DNA of 21,576 nucleotides from an uncultured Carnobacterium sp. (GTDB lineage: Bacteria; Bacillota; Bacilli; Lactobacillales; Aerococcaceae), in NCBI GenBank assembly GCA_905371865.1, contig CAJPNA010000005.1, forward strand, positions 1 through 21,576, written 5' to 3'. Below are positions 7,201-14,717 of the stretch, one piece after another. Every line of letters starts with the position of its first letter. Within the stretch, counting starts at the first letter, position 1. The position numbers and the translations under genes are program-made. The notes beneath the pieces were generated by a model, which was not told the origin of the DNA, did not search any database, and worked only from the letters and a program-made list of their open reading frames with translations.

Positions 7201-7437
7201 CAGTTAAATAGCAAAATTGATGAAAAAGAGAGTAGTTTTTAACCGAATGTATTAGCGAGTTGGAAGGGTGAAAGCCAACCATTCATTAAAAATGAACCGC
7301 ACTTTTGAAATGATTATTTGAAATGTAGGATAATCCGGATTCGCCGTTACCGAGTAAAGTGGCTCAATTTGAGCAAGCAGAGTGGTACCACGGGAATTCT
7401 CGTCTCTATATGACTGTCGTCGTATAGGGATTTTTTT
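7201..7437 (+). promoter_or_regulatory. T-box leader of argS (Arg specifier CGC)
   Basis: The leader senses uncharged tRNA-Arg and allows argS transcription when the amino acid is short. Seen: the AGTA motif of Stem I near 7229, the distal Stem I signature AGCGAGTTGG...GTGAAAGCC (about 7254-7277), a specifier region GAACCGCAC with codon CGC at 7298-7300, and the conserved AGAGTGGTACCACGGG antiterminator core (about 7379-7394). The competing terminator is a 12-bp stem (7403-7414 with 7419-7430, loop TGTC) followed by seven T. Confidence 0.92.
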
Positions 7438-7485
7438 GTGTAAATGGATATCCGAGTATAAAAAACAAAGAAAAGGAGAACAAAG

Positions 7486-9177
7486 ATGAATTATAAGAAA
7501 ATTGTTGCAGAACAAATCGCAAAAACAGTCGGCGAGCATTTAAGCGTAGATGAAATCGTATCAATGATTGAAGTGCCTAAATACGCAAACCAAGGGGACC
7601 TCGCTTTCCCTGCATTTACACTTGCAAAAGTATTACGTAAAGCACCACAAGTTATCGCGACAGAAATCGTGGAAGCCGTTAGTGATCAGCACATCGAACG
7701 CGTAGAGGCAATGGGACCATACGCGAACTTCTTCTTAGAACGTAGCGCTTTTGCTGATGAAGTCTTAAAAGAAGTCTTAGAACTTGGCGGACATTACGGG
7801 GACTGGGATTACGGACAAGGCCATAAAGTCGTCATCGATATGTCTTCACCAAATATCGCGAAACCAATGTCAATGGGACATTTACGTTCAACGGTTATTG
7901 GGAACGCGATTGCGAACCTTGAGAAAAAAGTGGGCTATGAACCAATTCGTATCAATCACTTAGGAGACTGGGGAACACAATTCGGGAAACTCATCGAAGC
8001 GTACAAATTATGGGGTAGCGAAGAGCTTGTAAAAGCTGATCCAATCGCAGAACTCATTAAATTATACGTTCGTTTCCACGAAGAAGCAGAACTAGACCCA
8101 ACACTAGATGACAAAGGCCGTGCATGGTTCAAGAAACTAGAAGATGGAGATGCTGAAGCCGTTCGTCTATGGGAATGGTTCAGAAGTGAATCATTGAAAG
8201 AATTCAACCGCGTGTATGACTTACTCGGTGTGACTTTTGATTCATATAATGGTGAAGCGTTCTATAACGACAAGATGGACGTTGTGGTCGACATGCTTGA
8301 AGACGCCAACTTACTAAAAGTGGATAATGGTGCCACAATCGTAGACCTTGAAAAATATGATTTACCACCAGCGTTGATTAAAAAATCAGACGGCGCAACA
8401 TTATACATGACACGTGACTTAGCAGCCGCAAACTACCGTAAGAATACTTACGATTTCGCAAAATGTATTTACGTGGTAGGGATGGAACAATCAAACCACT
8501 TCAAACAATTAAAAGCAGTCTTAAACGAATTAAACTTCCCTTGGGCTGAAACGATTGTCCATATTCCATTCGGACTGATCACATTGAACGGTAAAAAATT
8601 ATCGACACGTAAAGGAAAAATCATCCTTCTTGAAGGCGTGTTAAAAGAAGCGACAGAACTTGCTTTGAAACAAATCGAAGCGAAAAATCCATCACTTGAA
8701 AACAAAGAAGCAGTGGCTCACGCTGTTGGGGTGGGTGCGGTAATTTTCCACGATTTGAAGAACGACCGTACAAACAATTTCGACTTTGCGCTTGAAGAAG
8801 TCGTGCAATTCGAAGGTGAAACAGGGCCATACGTACAATATACACATGCTCGTGCAATGAGTATTTTGCGTAAAGCCAACCATACTGTCGATACACAAGC
8901 GGCCTTCTCATTAACAGACGATGATGCGTGGGAAGTATTGAAACTCATCGAAAACTATCCAAACGTAGTCCGCTTTGCTGAAGAAAAATGCGAACCATCT
9001 GCAATTGCAAAATTCGTTATCAATTTAGCACAAGCGTTCAATAAATATTACGCACATACAAAAGTACTGGTTGAAGATGAAGCCTTCAACAGCCGTATCG
9101 CTTTAGTACAAACAACAGCAAGCCTTCTAAAACAAGGCCTAGCGCTTCTTGGCGTTGCTGCTCCAGATGAAATGTAG
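7486..9177 (+). CDS. argS: Arginyl-tRNA synthetase
   Basis: Class I synthetase that charges tRNA-Arg. It is 563 residues, normal for the bacterial enzyme. The N-terminal additional domain (about 1-85) is followed by the catalytic core with SPNIAKPMSMGHLRST (about 121-136), the HIGH-equivalent motif in the xxGH form seen in this lineage, and LSTRKGKI as the KMSKS equivalent. QYTHARAMSILRKA and the following helices form the DALR anticodon-binding domain. AAAGGAG precedes the ATG. Expression is controlled by the T-box leader directly upstream. A new promoter for tyrS starts four bases after the stop. Confidence 0.96.
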   Translation: MNYKKIVAEQIAKTVGEHLSVDEIVSMIEVPKYANQGDLAFPAFTLAKVLRKAPQVIATEIVEAVSDQHIERVEAMGPYANFFLERSAFADEVLKEVLELGGHYGDWDYGQGHKVVIDMSSPNIAKPMSMGHLRSTVIGNAIANLEKKVGYEPIRINHLGDWGTQFGKLIEAYKLWGSEELVKADPIAELIKLYVRFHEEAELDPTLDDKGRAWFKKLEDGDAEAVRLWEWFRSESLKEFNRVYDLLGVTFDSYNGEAFYNDKMDVVVDMLEDANLLKVDNGATIVDLEKYDLPPALIKKSDGATLYMTRDLAAANYRKNTYDFAKCIYVVGMEQSNHFKQLKAVLNELNFPWAETIVHIPFGLITLNGKKLSTRKGKIILLEGVLKEATELALKQIEAKNPSLENKEAVAHAVGVGAVIFHDLKNDRTNNFDFALEEVVQFEGETGPYVQYTHARAMSILRKANHTVDTQAAFSLTDDDAWEVLKLIENYPNVVRFAEEKCEPSAIAKFVINLAQAFNKYYAHTKVLVEDEAFNSRIALVQTTASLLKQGLALLGVAAPDEM

Positions 9178-9180
9178 TCA

Positions 9181-9209
9181 TTGACATCAAGTAGGATAAG
9201 CCGTATACT
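9181..9209 (+). promoter_or_regulatory. tyrS promoter
   Basis: Perfect TTGACA (9181-9186), 17-base spacer, TATACT (9204-9209). It lies directly after the argS stop. Confidence 0.85.
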
Positions 9210-9215
9210 AAATAC

Positions 9216-9448
9216 ACATATAGAAGCAATGAACAAGCGCAGTAGTGGTTGTCCACGGGAGAAAGAAGAGAATTGTCGGTCGGTGCAAGACAATCCCCCA
9301 CATCCGCGAAGTACACTTGGGAGCTATCCGTCAGGACGTCTCATCCGCGATAAGGATGCTCGAGTGGATGATGCCTGGCATCGTCAACAAGGGTGGTAAC
9401 ACGGTGAAAATCGTCCCTAATAGTCTTTTTGGCTATTAGGGATTTTTT
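9216..9448 (+). promoter_or_regulatory. T-box leader of tyrS (Tyr specifier TAC)
   Basis: Stem I shows GCAGTAGTGG on the 5' side, the distal GTCGGTCGGTGCAAGAC segment, and GAAGTACAC on the 3' side with specifier TAC at 9312-9314. The T-box core is AGGGTGGTAACACGG (about 9390-9404), a variant of the usual TGGTACCGCG. The terminator stem is TCCCTAATAG (9414-9423) with CTATTAGGGA (9433-9442), followed by six T. Uncharged tRNA-Tyr should favour readthrough. Confidence 0.92.
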
Positions 9449-9476
9449 ATTTACAAGAAAGAAGGGAAGAAACAAG

Positions 9477-10742
9477 ATGAACATTATCGATGATTTAGAA
9501 TGGCGCGGCGCCATCAACCAAATGACAGATGAAGAAGGCTTACGTGCCTTAACAAGCGAAAAGGCTGTATCGCTCTACTGTGGGGTAGACCCAACTGGGG
9601 ACAGCATGCACATTGGACACTTAATTCCATTTATGATTCTTCGTCGTTTCCAATTAGCAGGACATAAACCAGTGATCTTAATTGGTGGAGCAACAGGTTC
9701 AATCGGGGATCCAAGTGGTCGTACAAGCGAACGTGTGCTTCAATCAATGGAACAAGTTCAACACAATGTTGAAAAATTAACAGCGCAAATGAAGAAATTA
9801 TTCTTCACAACAGATGAAGACCAAGCAACATTACGCCTTGTAAACAACTACGATTGGACAAAAGATTTATCATTATTAGACTTCTTACGTGACTACGGAA
9901 AGCATTTCAACTTGAATACAATGCTGGCGAAAGACGTTGTCGCAAGCCGTCTAGAAGTCGGGATTTCATTTACAGAATTCTCATACCAAATCCTACAATC
10001 AATGGACTTCTTGTATTTATTTAAGACAGAAGACGTGCAAGTTCAAATCGGTGGTGCAGACCAATGGGGGAACATCACTTCAGGGCTTGAGTTAATCCGT
10101 AAGGTAGAAGGAGCAGAGTCTCGCGCGTACGGATTAACCATTCCATTGATGTTAAAATCAGACGGTACAAAATTCGGAAAGTCAGCTGGTGGTGCGGTAT
10201 GGCTCGACCCTGAAAAGACAACTCCATACGAATTCTACCAATTCTGGTTAAACCAAGATGATCGCGATGTGATTAAATACATCAAGTACTTCACATTCTT
10301 AGACCGTGAAGAAATCGAAGCTCTTGAAGAAAAAGTGGCGACAGAACCACATAAACGTGAAGCACAAATCCGCCTTGCTGAAGAAGTCACTCGCTTCGTT
10401 CACGGCGAAAAAGCCTTGGAAGACGCGAAGAAAATTACAAACGCTCTCTTCACAGGAAACGTACAACAATTAACAGCCAACGAAATCGAACAAGGCTTCA
10501 AAAACATGCCAACATTTGAAAGTTCAAAAGAACCTCAGAATCTAGCGACATGGTTAGTAGATCTTGGTATCGAACCTTCAAGAAGACAATCACGAGAAGA
10601 TATTCAAAACGGCGCGATTTCTATCAACGGTGAAAAAGTAACCGACCTCGAATTCGAATGGACGAAAGAACAATCTTTTGAAGAACGCTTTGTCATCGTC
10701 CGCCGCGGTAAGAAAAAATACTTCTTAGTGGTGTTGAAATAA
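9477..10742 (+). CDS. tyrS: Tyrosyl-tRNA synthetase
   Basis: Class I synthetase that charges tRNA-Tyr. A longer frame reaches back to a TTG inside the terminator, but ATG 9477, with AAGGGAAG upstream, gives 421 residues, the usual length. Motifs: YCGVDPTGDSMHIGHL with the HIGH signature, IGGADQWGNI for tyrosine/ATP binding, and KFGKSAGG as the KMSKS equivalent. The C-terminal ~70 residues (SRRQSREDIQNGAISINGEKV) are an S4-like RNA-binding domain. Controlled by its own promoter and T-box. The stop is followed nine bases later by the structured element at 10752. Confidence 0.96.
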   Translation: MNIIDDLEWRGAINQMTDEEGLRALTSEKAVSLYCGVDPTGDSMHIGHLIPFMILRRFQLAGHKPVILIGGATGSIGDPSGRTSERVLQSMEQVQHNVEKLTAQMKKLFFTTDEDQATLRLVNNYDWTKDLSLLDFLRDYGKHFNLNTMLAKDVVASRLEVGISFTEFSYQILQSMDFLYLFKTEDVQVQIGGADQWGNITSGLELIRKVEGAESRAYGLTIPLMLKSDGTKFGKSAGGAVWLDPEKTTPYEFYQFWLNQDDRDVIKYIKYFTFLDREEIEALEEKVATEPHKREAQIRLAEEVTRFVHGEKALEDAKKITNALFTGNVQQLTANEIEQGFKNMPTFESSKEPQNLATWLVDLGIEPSRRQSREDIQNGAISINGEKVTDLEFEWTKEQSFEERFVIVRRGKKKYFLVVLK

Positions 10743-10751
10743 TAAAACGAC

Positions 10752-10942
10752 GGATGATTCCTGCGAATTGCAGCGGATTTATTTATCATCACTGTAACGT
10801 TGCATCAGCGCAAGCCTTGGTCTTGCGCCTTAAAAGCCTCAAAGAGGGCGTACGGATTAACAATCCTACGCCCTCTTATTCGTTTTTATGCTCTACCACG
10901 TTACTGTGATGATAAAATCCGCAGTATTCTTCGTAATCATCC
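10752..10942 (+). repeat. Structured 3'-end element, copy A (after tyrS)
   Basis: A 191-nt region able to fold on itself end to end. Outer arms: GGATGATT (10752) with AATCATCC (10935-10942), then GCGGATTT with AATCCGC, ATCATCAC with GTGATGAT, and GTAACGT (10794-10800) with ACGTTAC (10898-10904). Inside are a side hairpin, GCGCAAG-CCTTGGT-CTTGCGC (10808-10828), and a 16-bp core hairpin with one bulged C (10842-10877), followed by ATTCGTTTTT, which could terminate tyrS transcription. A 59-nt block (10828-10886) is identical, reverse-complemented, to 11374-11432 in copy B. No coding potential. Confidence 0.8.
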
Positions 10943-11312
10943 TTTGGGAGCATCGTGTCAAAAACTACTAAGAAAATTTTTGCTTTATGAGCTGACGATA
11001 ACGAGCAGTTCACAAAGTTTGAAATAAAAAAATGTTTTAAATAGATTTCCAAATCTTCTATAAACGCTTATACAATAACATTTCAAAGGCAAATGTAAAG
11101 AACACAATATAACGTATACGTTATAACGCAAAATAACTTTTTTTGGTCAAAAGCCCGAATTTGTTGGCTCAAAAACTCAAGATTTAGTGAGCAAATTTCG
11201 AATGCAAATCTTTACACTTTTCCATTTAAAACAGCAGACGCTCAACCCATAGAAGCTCGAGCTGCTGTATGACAAGATCCCTTCAATTCGGTAACCCTGG
11301 TTGAGAAGCAGG
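10943..11312. other. Spacer between the two structured elements
   Basis: 370 bases without a credible gene. It contains an 18-bp perfect palindrome (11108-11125), a weaker stem using CGAATTT/AAATTTCG and GCTCA/TGAGC (about 11156-11200), and an ACAGCAG/CTGCTGT hairpin (about 11230-11269). The centre between convergent tyrS and lacC probably insulates the two transcripts. No clear promoter. Confidence 0.4.
11108..11125. repeat. 18-bp perfect palindrome
   Basis: TATAACG-TATA-CGTTATA reads identically on both strands. A perfect 18-mer palindrome suits a dimeric DNA-binding protein site, but no promoter or gene adjoins it. Use unknown. Confidence 0.6.
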
Positions 11313-11509
11313 AATTGGTTTTGGATTTTGGAAAGTTTATGGCTTCAATAGTGACAGTAACGTGTTTCGTATTAAAACGAATAAGAGGGCGTAGGATTGT
11401 TAATCCGTACGCCCTCTTTGAGGCTTTTAAGGTGAGAGACTTCGGCTCGAACCGGTACAACGTTACCGTCACTATGATGATAGCCATAAGGCTTTTCCGA
11501 AATCCAATT
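11313..11509 (-). repeat. Structured 3'-end element, copy B (after lacC)
   Basis: Second copy, read on the minus strand downstream of lacC, five bases after its stop. Plus-strand pairing: AATTGG (11313) with CCAATT (11504-11509), TTATGGCT (11337-11344) with AGCCATAA (11482-11489), AGTGAC (11350-11355) with GTCACT (11468-11473), and GTAACGT (11357-11363) with ACGTTAC (11460-11466). The core hairpin is 11383-11418. The side hairpin GGT-GA-GAG...CTC-GA-ACC (11431-11453) has a 7-nt loop like copy A (CCGAAGT here, CCTTGGT there, in the sense of each gene's transcript). The outer arms differ from copy A but remain self-complementary. Confidence 0.8.
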
Positions 11510-11514
11510 ATTAT

Positions 11515-12447
11515 TTATACTTTCTCCACGGTTACCGCATTGAAAATAGTATCGAAGTTATCCATGTTTATAAAGCCTGTCTGAGCTTCCATGGCATTGA
11601 GCGTACCTGCAGTCACTGCAGTTTTCAAAATGGACTCAATACTTTCGCCTTTTGCAATCGCATGCGCTAACCCAGCAATCGTTGAGTCTCCAGAGCCAAC
11701 AGGATTCACGGCGTTGACTTTGGGAATGTTGACTTGATAAAAGACACCTTCGTGTTTTGCAAGAGCACCTTTTGATCCAAGCGAAACAACCACCCAATCC
11801 ACCCCGTCAAATAACGGAGAGTTCAATTGCTCCTTCAATTCTTCAGCCGTTGTCGCTTCAGGAACCCCTAATAACCCAGCGAGTTCTTCTTGGTTTGGCT
11901 TAATTAAGGCTGGCTTGGAAGAAGCTTCGAGCGCAATCTTTAACGTTTTTCCGGAAGTGTCTAAAAGCACAGGAACTCCTACTGCAGCAGCTTTTTCAAT
12001 AATCGTTGCGTATAAAGCCTCATCCATTCCACTAGGTAAGCTGCCAGAAATCGTGATGAGATCGACTCCTTTTAATAAGGTTTCAAAGTGGGCGAGGAAA
12101 CCAGTTTGTTCCTCTGGTGTAATGGTAGGGCCGGCCTCTAAGATTTCCGTTTGAAGCCCTTCATGTAGGATGGCAATACAATTACGAGTTTCCGATTGGA
12201 TAGGGTAGAAGTTGTTTTCTAAGGCAACTTCATCCAATTTTTCTTTAATAAAATCACCGATGTGGCCACCTAGTAAACCTGTTGCGAGTACTGGAGAACC
12301 GAGTTGCTTTAAGACACGACTCACGTTGAGGCCTTTTCCGCCAGGTGTTTTACTAACCTTTTGAGTACGATTAACAGTGTCAATCTGTAATGTTTCGACC
12401 GTATACCCAATATCTACCGCCGGATTCATTGTTAATGTTAATATCAT
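11515..12447 (-). CDS. lacC: Tagatose-6-phosphate kinase LacC
   Basis: PfkB-family sugar kinase, 310 residues, that should phosphorylate tagatose 6-phosphate to tagatose 1,6-bisphosphate with ATP. The start MILTLTMNPAVDIGY is typical of LacC rather than fructose-1-phosphate kinase. PGGKGLNVSRVL (35-46) is the first PfkB signature, and NPVGSGDSTIAG (248-259) is the second, with Asp254 as catalytic base. It is the second gene of a leftward unit, 15 bases after the DeoR regulator. Divergent lacAB supply its substrate, which supports LacC over FruK. The partner aldolase LacD is not in the window. The structured element copy B lies just past the stop and probably ends the transcript. Confidence 0.88.
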   Translation of the reverse strand: MILTLTMNPAVDIGYTVETLQIDTVNRTQKVSKTPGGKGLNVSRVLKQLGSPVLATGLLGGHIGDFIKEKLDEVALENNFYPIQSETRNCIAILHEGLQTEILEAGPTITPEEQTGFLAHFETLLKGVDLITISGSLPSGMDEALYATIIEKAAAVGVPVLLDTSGKTLKIALEASSKPALIKPNQEELAGLLGVPEATTAEELKEQLNSPLFDGVDWVVVSLGSKGALAKHEGVFYQVNIPKVNAVNPVGSGDSTIAGLAHAIAKGESIESILKTAVTAGTLNAMEAQTGFINMDNFDTIFNAVTVEKV

Positions 12448-12462
12448 AAAAATAGCTCCCTT

Positions 12463-13167
12463 CTATTTGTTTGAAATTAATTGAGTAATGTTATTAAGAT
12501 TGTAAAAATTATATAAATCAGTTTTCCCAAATTTAGTAGAATCTATCAATAAATATTTTTCCGTCGAATTGTCTAGAGCAGTTGCTTGAGTCTGACCTTC
12601 TGTAAGAGTAGCTGTCATAATTTTATTGTCTAAAATCCCGTTTGCACTAAAAAACATTTTATTAAATGTTAAATGTGAAATTGCGATATTAGCTAATTCT
12701 CCAACAAAAGCTTCTGTATGCTTGCGGTATTCACCACCTACTAAAAACAATTCTAATCCTTCAAGTTTTTTCCTACTTAAAATATTAAAAACTGAAAGGC
12801 TGTTCGTAACAACTTTAAGATTTGGAATATCTATTTTCATTGTTAACTGCTCTATAGTAGTTCCAGGGCCTAAAAAAATATGATCATATTCCTTAATTAG
12901 CTTCACAGCTTTTTCCGCAATAATTTCTTTTTTATCAACATTTATTACTTTCTTTTGCTTATGAGAAAGTTCGATGGGATGGTCTGAACTTATATTTGTC
13001 GCACCACCATGAATTTTAATTAATTTGTTTTCTCGATCCAACTCTGTTAAATCTCTTCGTACAGTTGCATCAGTAACGTTAAGTAATTTCATTAACTCTG
13101 ACACAGTTACACTGGATTTTTGTTGAAGTGTACTAAGTATAATTTCGTGTCGTTGTGACTTAAGCAT
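12463..13167 (-). CDS. DeoR-family transcriptional repressor of the sugar locus
   Basis: 234 residues, a little shorter than the usual ~250. N-terminal winged helix: MLKSQRHEIILSTLQQ, then VTVSELMKLLNVTDATVRRDL (about 20-40) with the recognition helix, and KIHGGA (about 52-57), all standard for DeoR. The C-terminal sensor domain (about 75-230), with IFLGPGTTIEQLT and an SxNG-type segment, binds a phosphorylated sugar in relatives such as LacR. It is divergent from lacA across a 148-bp gap and co-directional with lacC, so it most likely represses both units and is released by a sugar phosphate such as tagatose 6-phosphate (inference from LacR). AAAGGAGG precedes the ATG. A lacR-type function is likely, but the symbol is withheld because the operon is not the classical lac operon. 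Confidence 0.85.
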   Translation of the reverse strand: MLKSQRHEIILSTLQQKSSVTVSELMKLLNVTDATVRRDLTELDRENKLIKIHGGATNISSDHPIELSHKQKKVINVDKKEIIAEKAVKLIKEYDHIFLGPGTTIEQLTMKIDIPNLKVVTNSLSVFNILSRKKLEGLELFLVGGEYRKHTEAFVGELANIAISHLTFNKMFFSANGILDNKIMTATLTEGQTQATALDNSTEKYLLIDSTKFGKTDLYNFYNLNNITQLISNK

Positions 13168-13209
13168 AAATATCCTCCTTTCCCGATATTTCTAATCTCC
13201 CTCGGTTAA

Positions 13210-13218
13210 AATATAGCA
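13210..13218 (-). promoter_or_regulatory. Promoter of the regulator-lacC unit
   Basis: On the minus strand TGC followed by TATATT forms an extended -10, with only a weak TTGTTT-like -35 further upstream. The start would lie about 35 bases before the regulator ATG. Confidence 0.45.
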
Positions 13219-13219
13219 T

Positions 13220-13238
13220 AAACAAAAACAAACAAAAA
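13220..13238. promoter_or_regulatory. Candidate DeoR-type operator, AAACAAA repeats
   Basis: AAACAAAAACAAACAAA between the two divergent promoters repeats the AAACAAA unit. LacR-type DeoR regulators bind TGTTT-rich sites of this kind (family knowledge), and the location would let one bound repressor affect both directions. Low-complexity A-rich sequence makes this tentative. Confidence 0.35.
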
Positions 13239-13242
13239 TATG

Positions 13243-13270
13243 TTGACTTTTATATATTGAGTGCTATAAT
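13243..13270 (+). promoter_or_regulatory. Promoter of the lacAB-PTS-sulfatase operon
   Basis: TTGACT (13243-13248), 16-base spacer, consensus TATAAT (13265-13270). The lacA start lies 45 bases downstream. Confidence 0.8.
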
Positions 13271-13279
13271 CGAGGTATA

Positions 13280-13293
13280 AGAAAGCGGTTTAT
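13280..13293 (+). promoter_or_regulatory. Weak candidate cre (CcpA site)
   Basis: AGAAAGCGGTTTAT agrees with the palindromic cre form TGAAAGCGCTTTCA at 10 of 14 positions, keeping the central AAGCG. It sits at about +4 of the lacA transcript, where CcpA would act as a roadblock under glucose. The mismatches at the ends keep this tentative. Confidence 0.35.
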
Positions 13294-13315
13294 TAAATGT
13301 TGGAGGGCGATAATT

Positions 13316-13744
13316 ATGAGAGTAATCATTGGTTCAGATAATGAAGGTCGTGAAATGATGAAAATAATCAGAAAATATCTAGAAAGTCTAAATTTGTCGG
13401 TTTTAGACGTGACGAGTTATGAGGAAACAGATTGCGTGACGGGAAGTGTACGGGTTGCAAAAGAAGTATTATCTGATAATGACAGTTTAGGGATTTTTAT
13501 TGATGGTTACGGTGTAGGAAGTTTTATGGCAGCCACAAAAGTAAAAGGAATGGTTGTTGCCGAGGTGTCTGATGAAAGAACGGCTTATATGACTAGAGAA
13601 CATAATAACGCAAGAATGATAACACTAGGCGCGAAAATTGTTGGTGAAGAATTAGCAACGAATATTGTAAGAGATTTTTTAAACGGAAAATATGCAGCTG
13701 GAAGACATCAAATAAGAGTAGATATGTTAAATAAAATGGCTTAG
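13316..13744 (+). CDS. lacA: Galactose-6-phosphate isomerase subunit LacA
   Basis: One half of the heteromeric isomerase that turns galactose 6-phosphate into tagatose 6-phosphate. Exactly 142 residues, as in streptococcal LacA, and of the RpiB/LacA/LacB fold. Recognisable segments: GIFIDGYGVGSFMAATK (about 61-77), VVAEVSDERTAYMTREHNNARMITLGAKIVG (about 81-111) and the closing GRHQIRVDMLNKM. The RpiB active-site cysteine is absent in this subunit, which is normal because LacB contributes it. First gene of the rightward operon, 11 bases before lacB, with GGAGGG as ribosome-binding site. Confidence 0.93.
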   Translation: MRVIIGSDNEGREMMKIIRKYLESLNLSVLDVTSYEETDCVTGSVRVAKEVLSDNDSLGIFIDGYGVGSFMAATKVKGMVVAEVSDERTAYMTREHNNARMITLGAKIVGEELATNIVRDFLNGKYAAGRHQIRVDMLNKMA

Positions 13745-13755
13745 GAGGTATAAAA

Positions 13756-14271
13756 ATGAAAATTGCATTGGGATGTGATCATATTGTCACAGATACAAAA
13801 ATGGCCATTTCTAAACATTTGAAAGAGTTAGGGCATGAAGTTATAGATGTTGGAACATATGATTTTATGAGAACACATTATCCGATTTTTGGAAAAAAAG
13901 TTGGAGAATTAGTTGCTAGTGGCGAGGCTGATCAAGGGGTCGTACTTTGTGGCACTGGCGTAGGTATTTCAAATTCAGTTAATAAAGTCCCGGGGATTCG
14001 AGCAGCGTTAGTTAGAGATATGACTTCAGCGGTATATGCAAAAGAACAATTTAACGCAAACGTAATTGCTTTTGGAGGACGAATAACTGGGGAGTTTTTA
14101 ATTTGTGATATTATTGATGCATTTTTACAAGCTGAATACCATCCGAATTCAAAAACAGAAGAATTAATTAGGAAAATTGACAAAACTATTCATGCTGATG
14201 AAGACCAAAATGACCCAAACTATTTCTGCGAGTTTATCAATAAATGGAATCAAGGAGAATACAAAGATTAA
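13756..14271 (+). CDS. lacB: Galactose-6-phosphate isomerase subunit LacB
   Basis: Catalytic partner of LacA, 171 residues as in streptococci. MKIALGCDHIVTD opens the RpiB-like fold, DVGTYDFMRTHYPI (about 31-44) is diagnostic of LacB, and VVLCGTGVGIS (62-72) holds the active-site Cys65 and phosphate loop. ANVIAFGGRITG and the C-terminal FCEFINKWNQGEY are also typical. LacAB downstream of a PTS means the incoming sugar ends up as galactose 6-phosphate. AGGAGG lies before the ATG. LacC is encoded divergently. Confidence 0.94.
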   Translation: MKIALGCDHIVTDTKMAISKHLKELGHEVIDVGTYDFMRTHYPIFGKKVGELVASGEADQGVVLCGTGVGISNSVNKVPGIRAALVRDMTSAVYAKEQFNANVIAFGGRITGEFLICDIIDAFLQAEYHPNSKTEELIRKIDKTIHADEDQNDPNYFCEFINKWNQGEYKD

Positions 14272-14283
14272 GGAGGACTTAGG

Positions 14284-14706
14284 GTGAAGTATTTATTAGC
14301 TAGTCATGGACCTCTAGCAAAAGCAGCTATAGAAAGTGCCCAGATGATAGTAGGAGCTGTTGATAATTTACAAGCAGTGACAGTATCGATTGATTCTACT
14401 CTAGAATCTACGACAGATGAAATAAAGAAAATACTAGATTCTTGTAAAAATGAAGAATGGATTATTATTACCGATATTATTGGGGGAACGCCTTTTAATG
14501 CATCTTATCGACTTCTTGACGAATATTCTAATATTTTGTTAGTTACAGGGTTAAACCTCCCGATGCTATTAGAACTATTAATGAGTAATAACAAATCTGT
14601 TGGTGACTGTAAGTTACAAATAGAAAACATGAAAGATACAGTAATCTCAATTGTTGAAAAGGTTTCGAATCATCAAATTGAAGATGATTCAGAATATGAT
14701 TTATAG
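14284..14706 (+). CDS. Mannose-family PTS EIIA component
   Basis: Cytoplasmic phosphocarrier, 140 residues, that takes phosphate from HPr and passes it to EIIB. KYLLASHGPLAKA carries His8, the phosphorylated histidine of the EIIA-Man fold. IIITDIIGGTPFNAS (about 60-74) and LLVTGLNLPMLLEL are the other family signatures. It starts with GTG, seven bases after AGGAGG; no better ATG is available without losing the His motif. First of four consecutive genes encoding EIIA, EIIB, EIIC and EIID as separate proteins, as in the Aga and hyaluronan-type systems. Confidence 0.9.
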   Translation: MKYLLASHGPLAKAAIESAQMIVGAVDNLQAVTVSIDSTLESTTDEIKKILDSCKNEEWIIITDIIGGTPFNASYRLLDEYSNILLVTGLNLPMLLELLMSNNKSVGDCKLQIENMKDTVISIVEKVSNHQIEDDSEYDL

Positions 14707-14717
14707 GAGGTGAAAAT

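Noticed and set aside
8469..9316. Several minus-strand ORFs opposite argS and its end
   Set aside because: Shadows of the argS coding frame. No ribosome-binding sites, no family resemblance, and low-complexity Ser/Cys-rich translations.
9429..9476. TTG-initiated N-terminal extension of tyrS
   Set aside because: It lies within the T-box terminator hairpin and would make the protein longer than the family. ATG 9477 fits known lengths.
11431..11466. tRNA T-arm-like GGTTCGAGCC (minus strand) inside copy B
   Set aside because: No matching D-arm, anticodon arm or acceptor stem. The bases are better explained as the side hairpin that corresponds to the one in copy A.
10800..11487. ORFs of 75-89 residues on both strands that share the peptide LKASKRAYGLTILRPLIRF
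   Set aside because: They are translations of the two structured-element copies. The sharing comes from the 59-nt DNA repeat, there is no ribosome-binding site, and the flanking residues do not agree.
11515..12447. 1-phosphofructokinase (fruK) in place of lacC
   Set aside because: The MILTLTMNP-type start and the lacAB neighbourhood favour tagatose-6-phosphate kinase. No fructose PTS is nearby, although activity on fructose 1-phosphate cannot be excluded from sequence.
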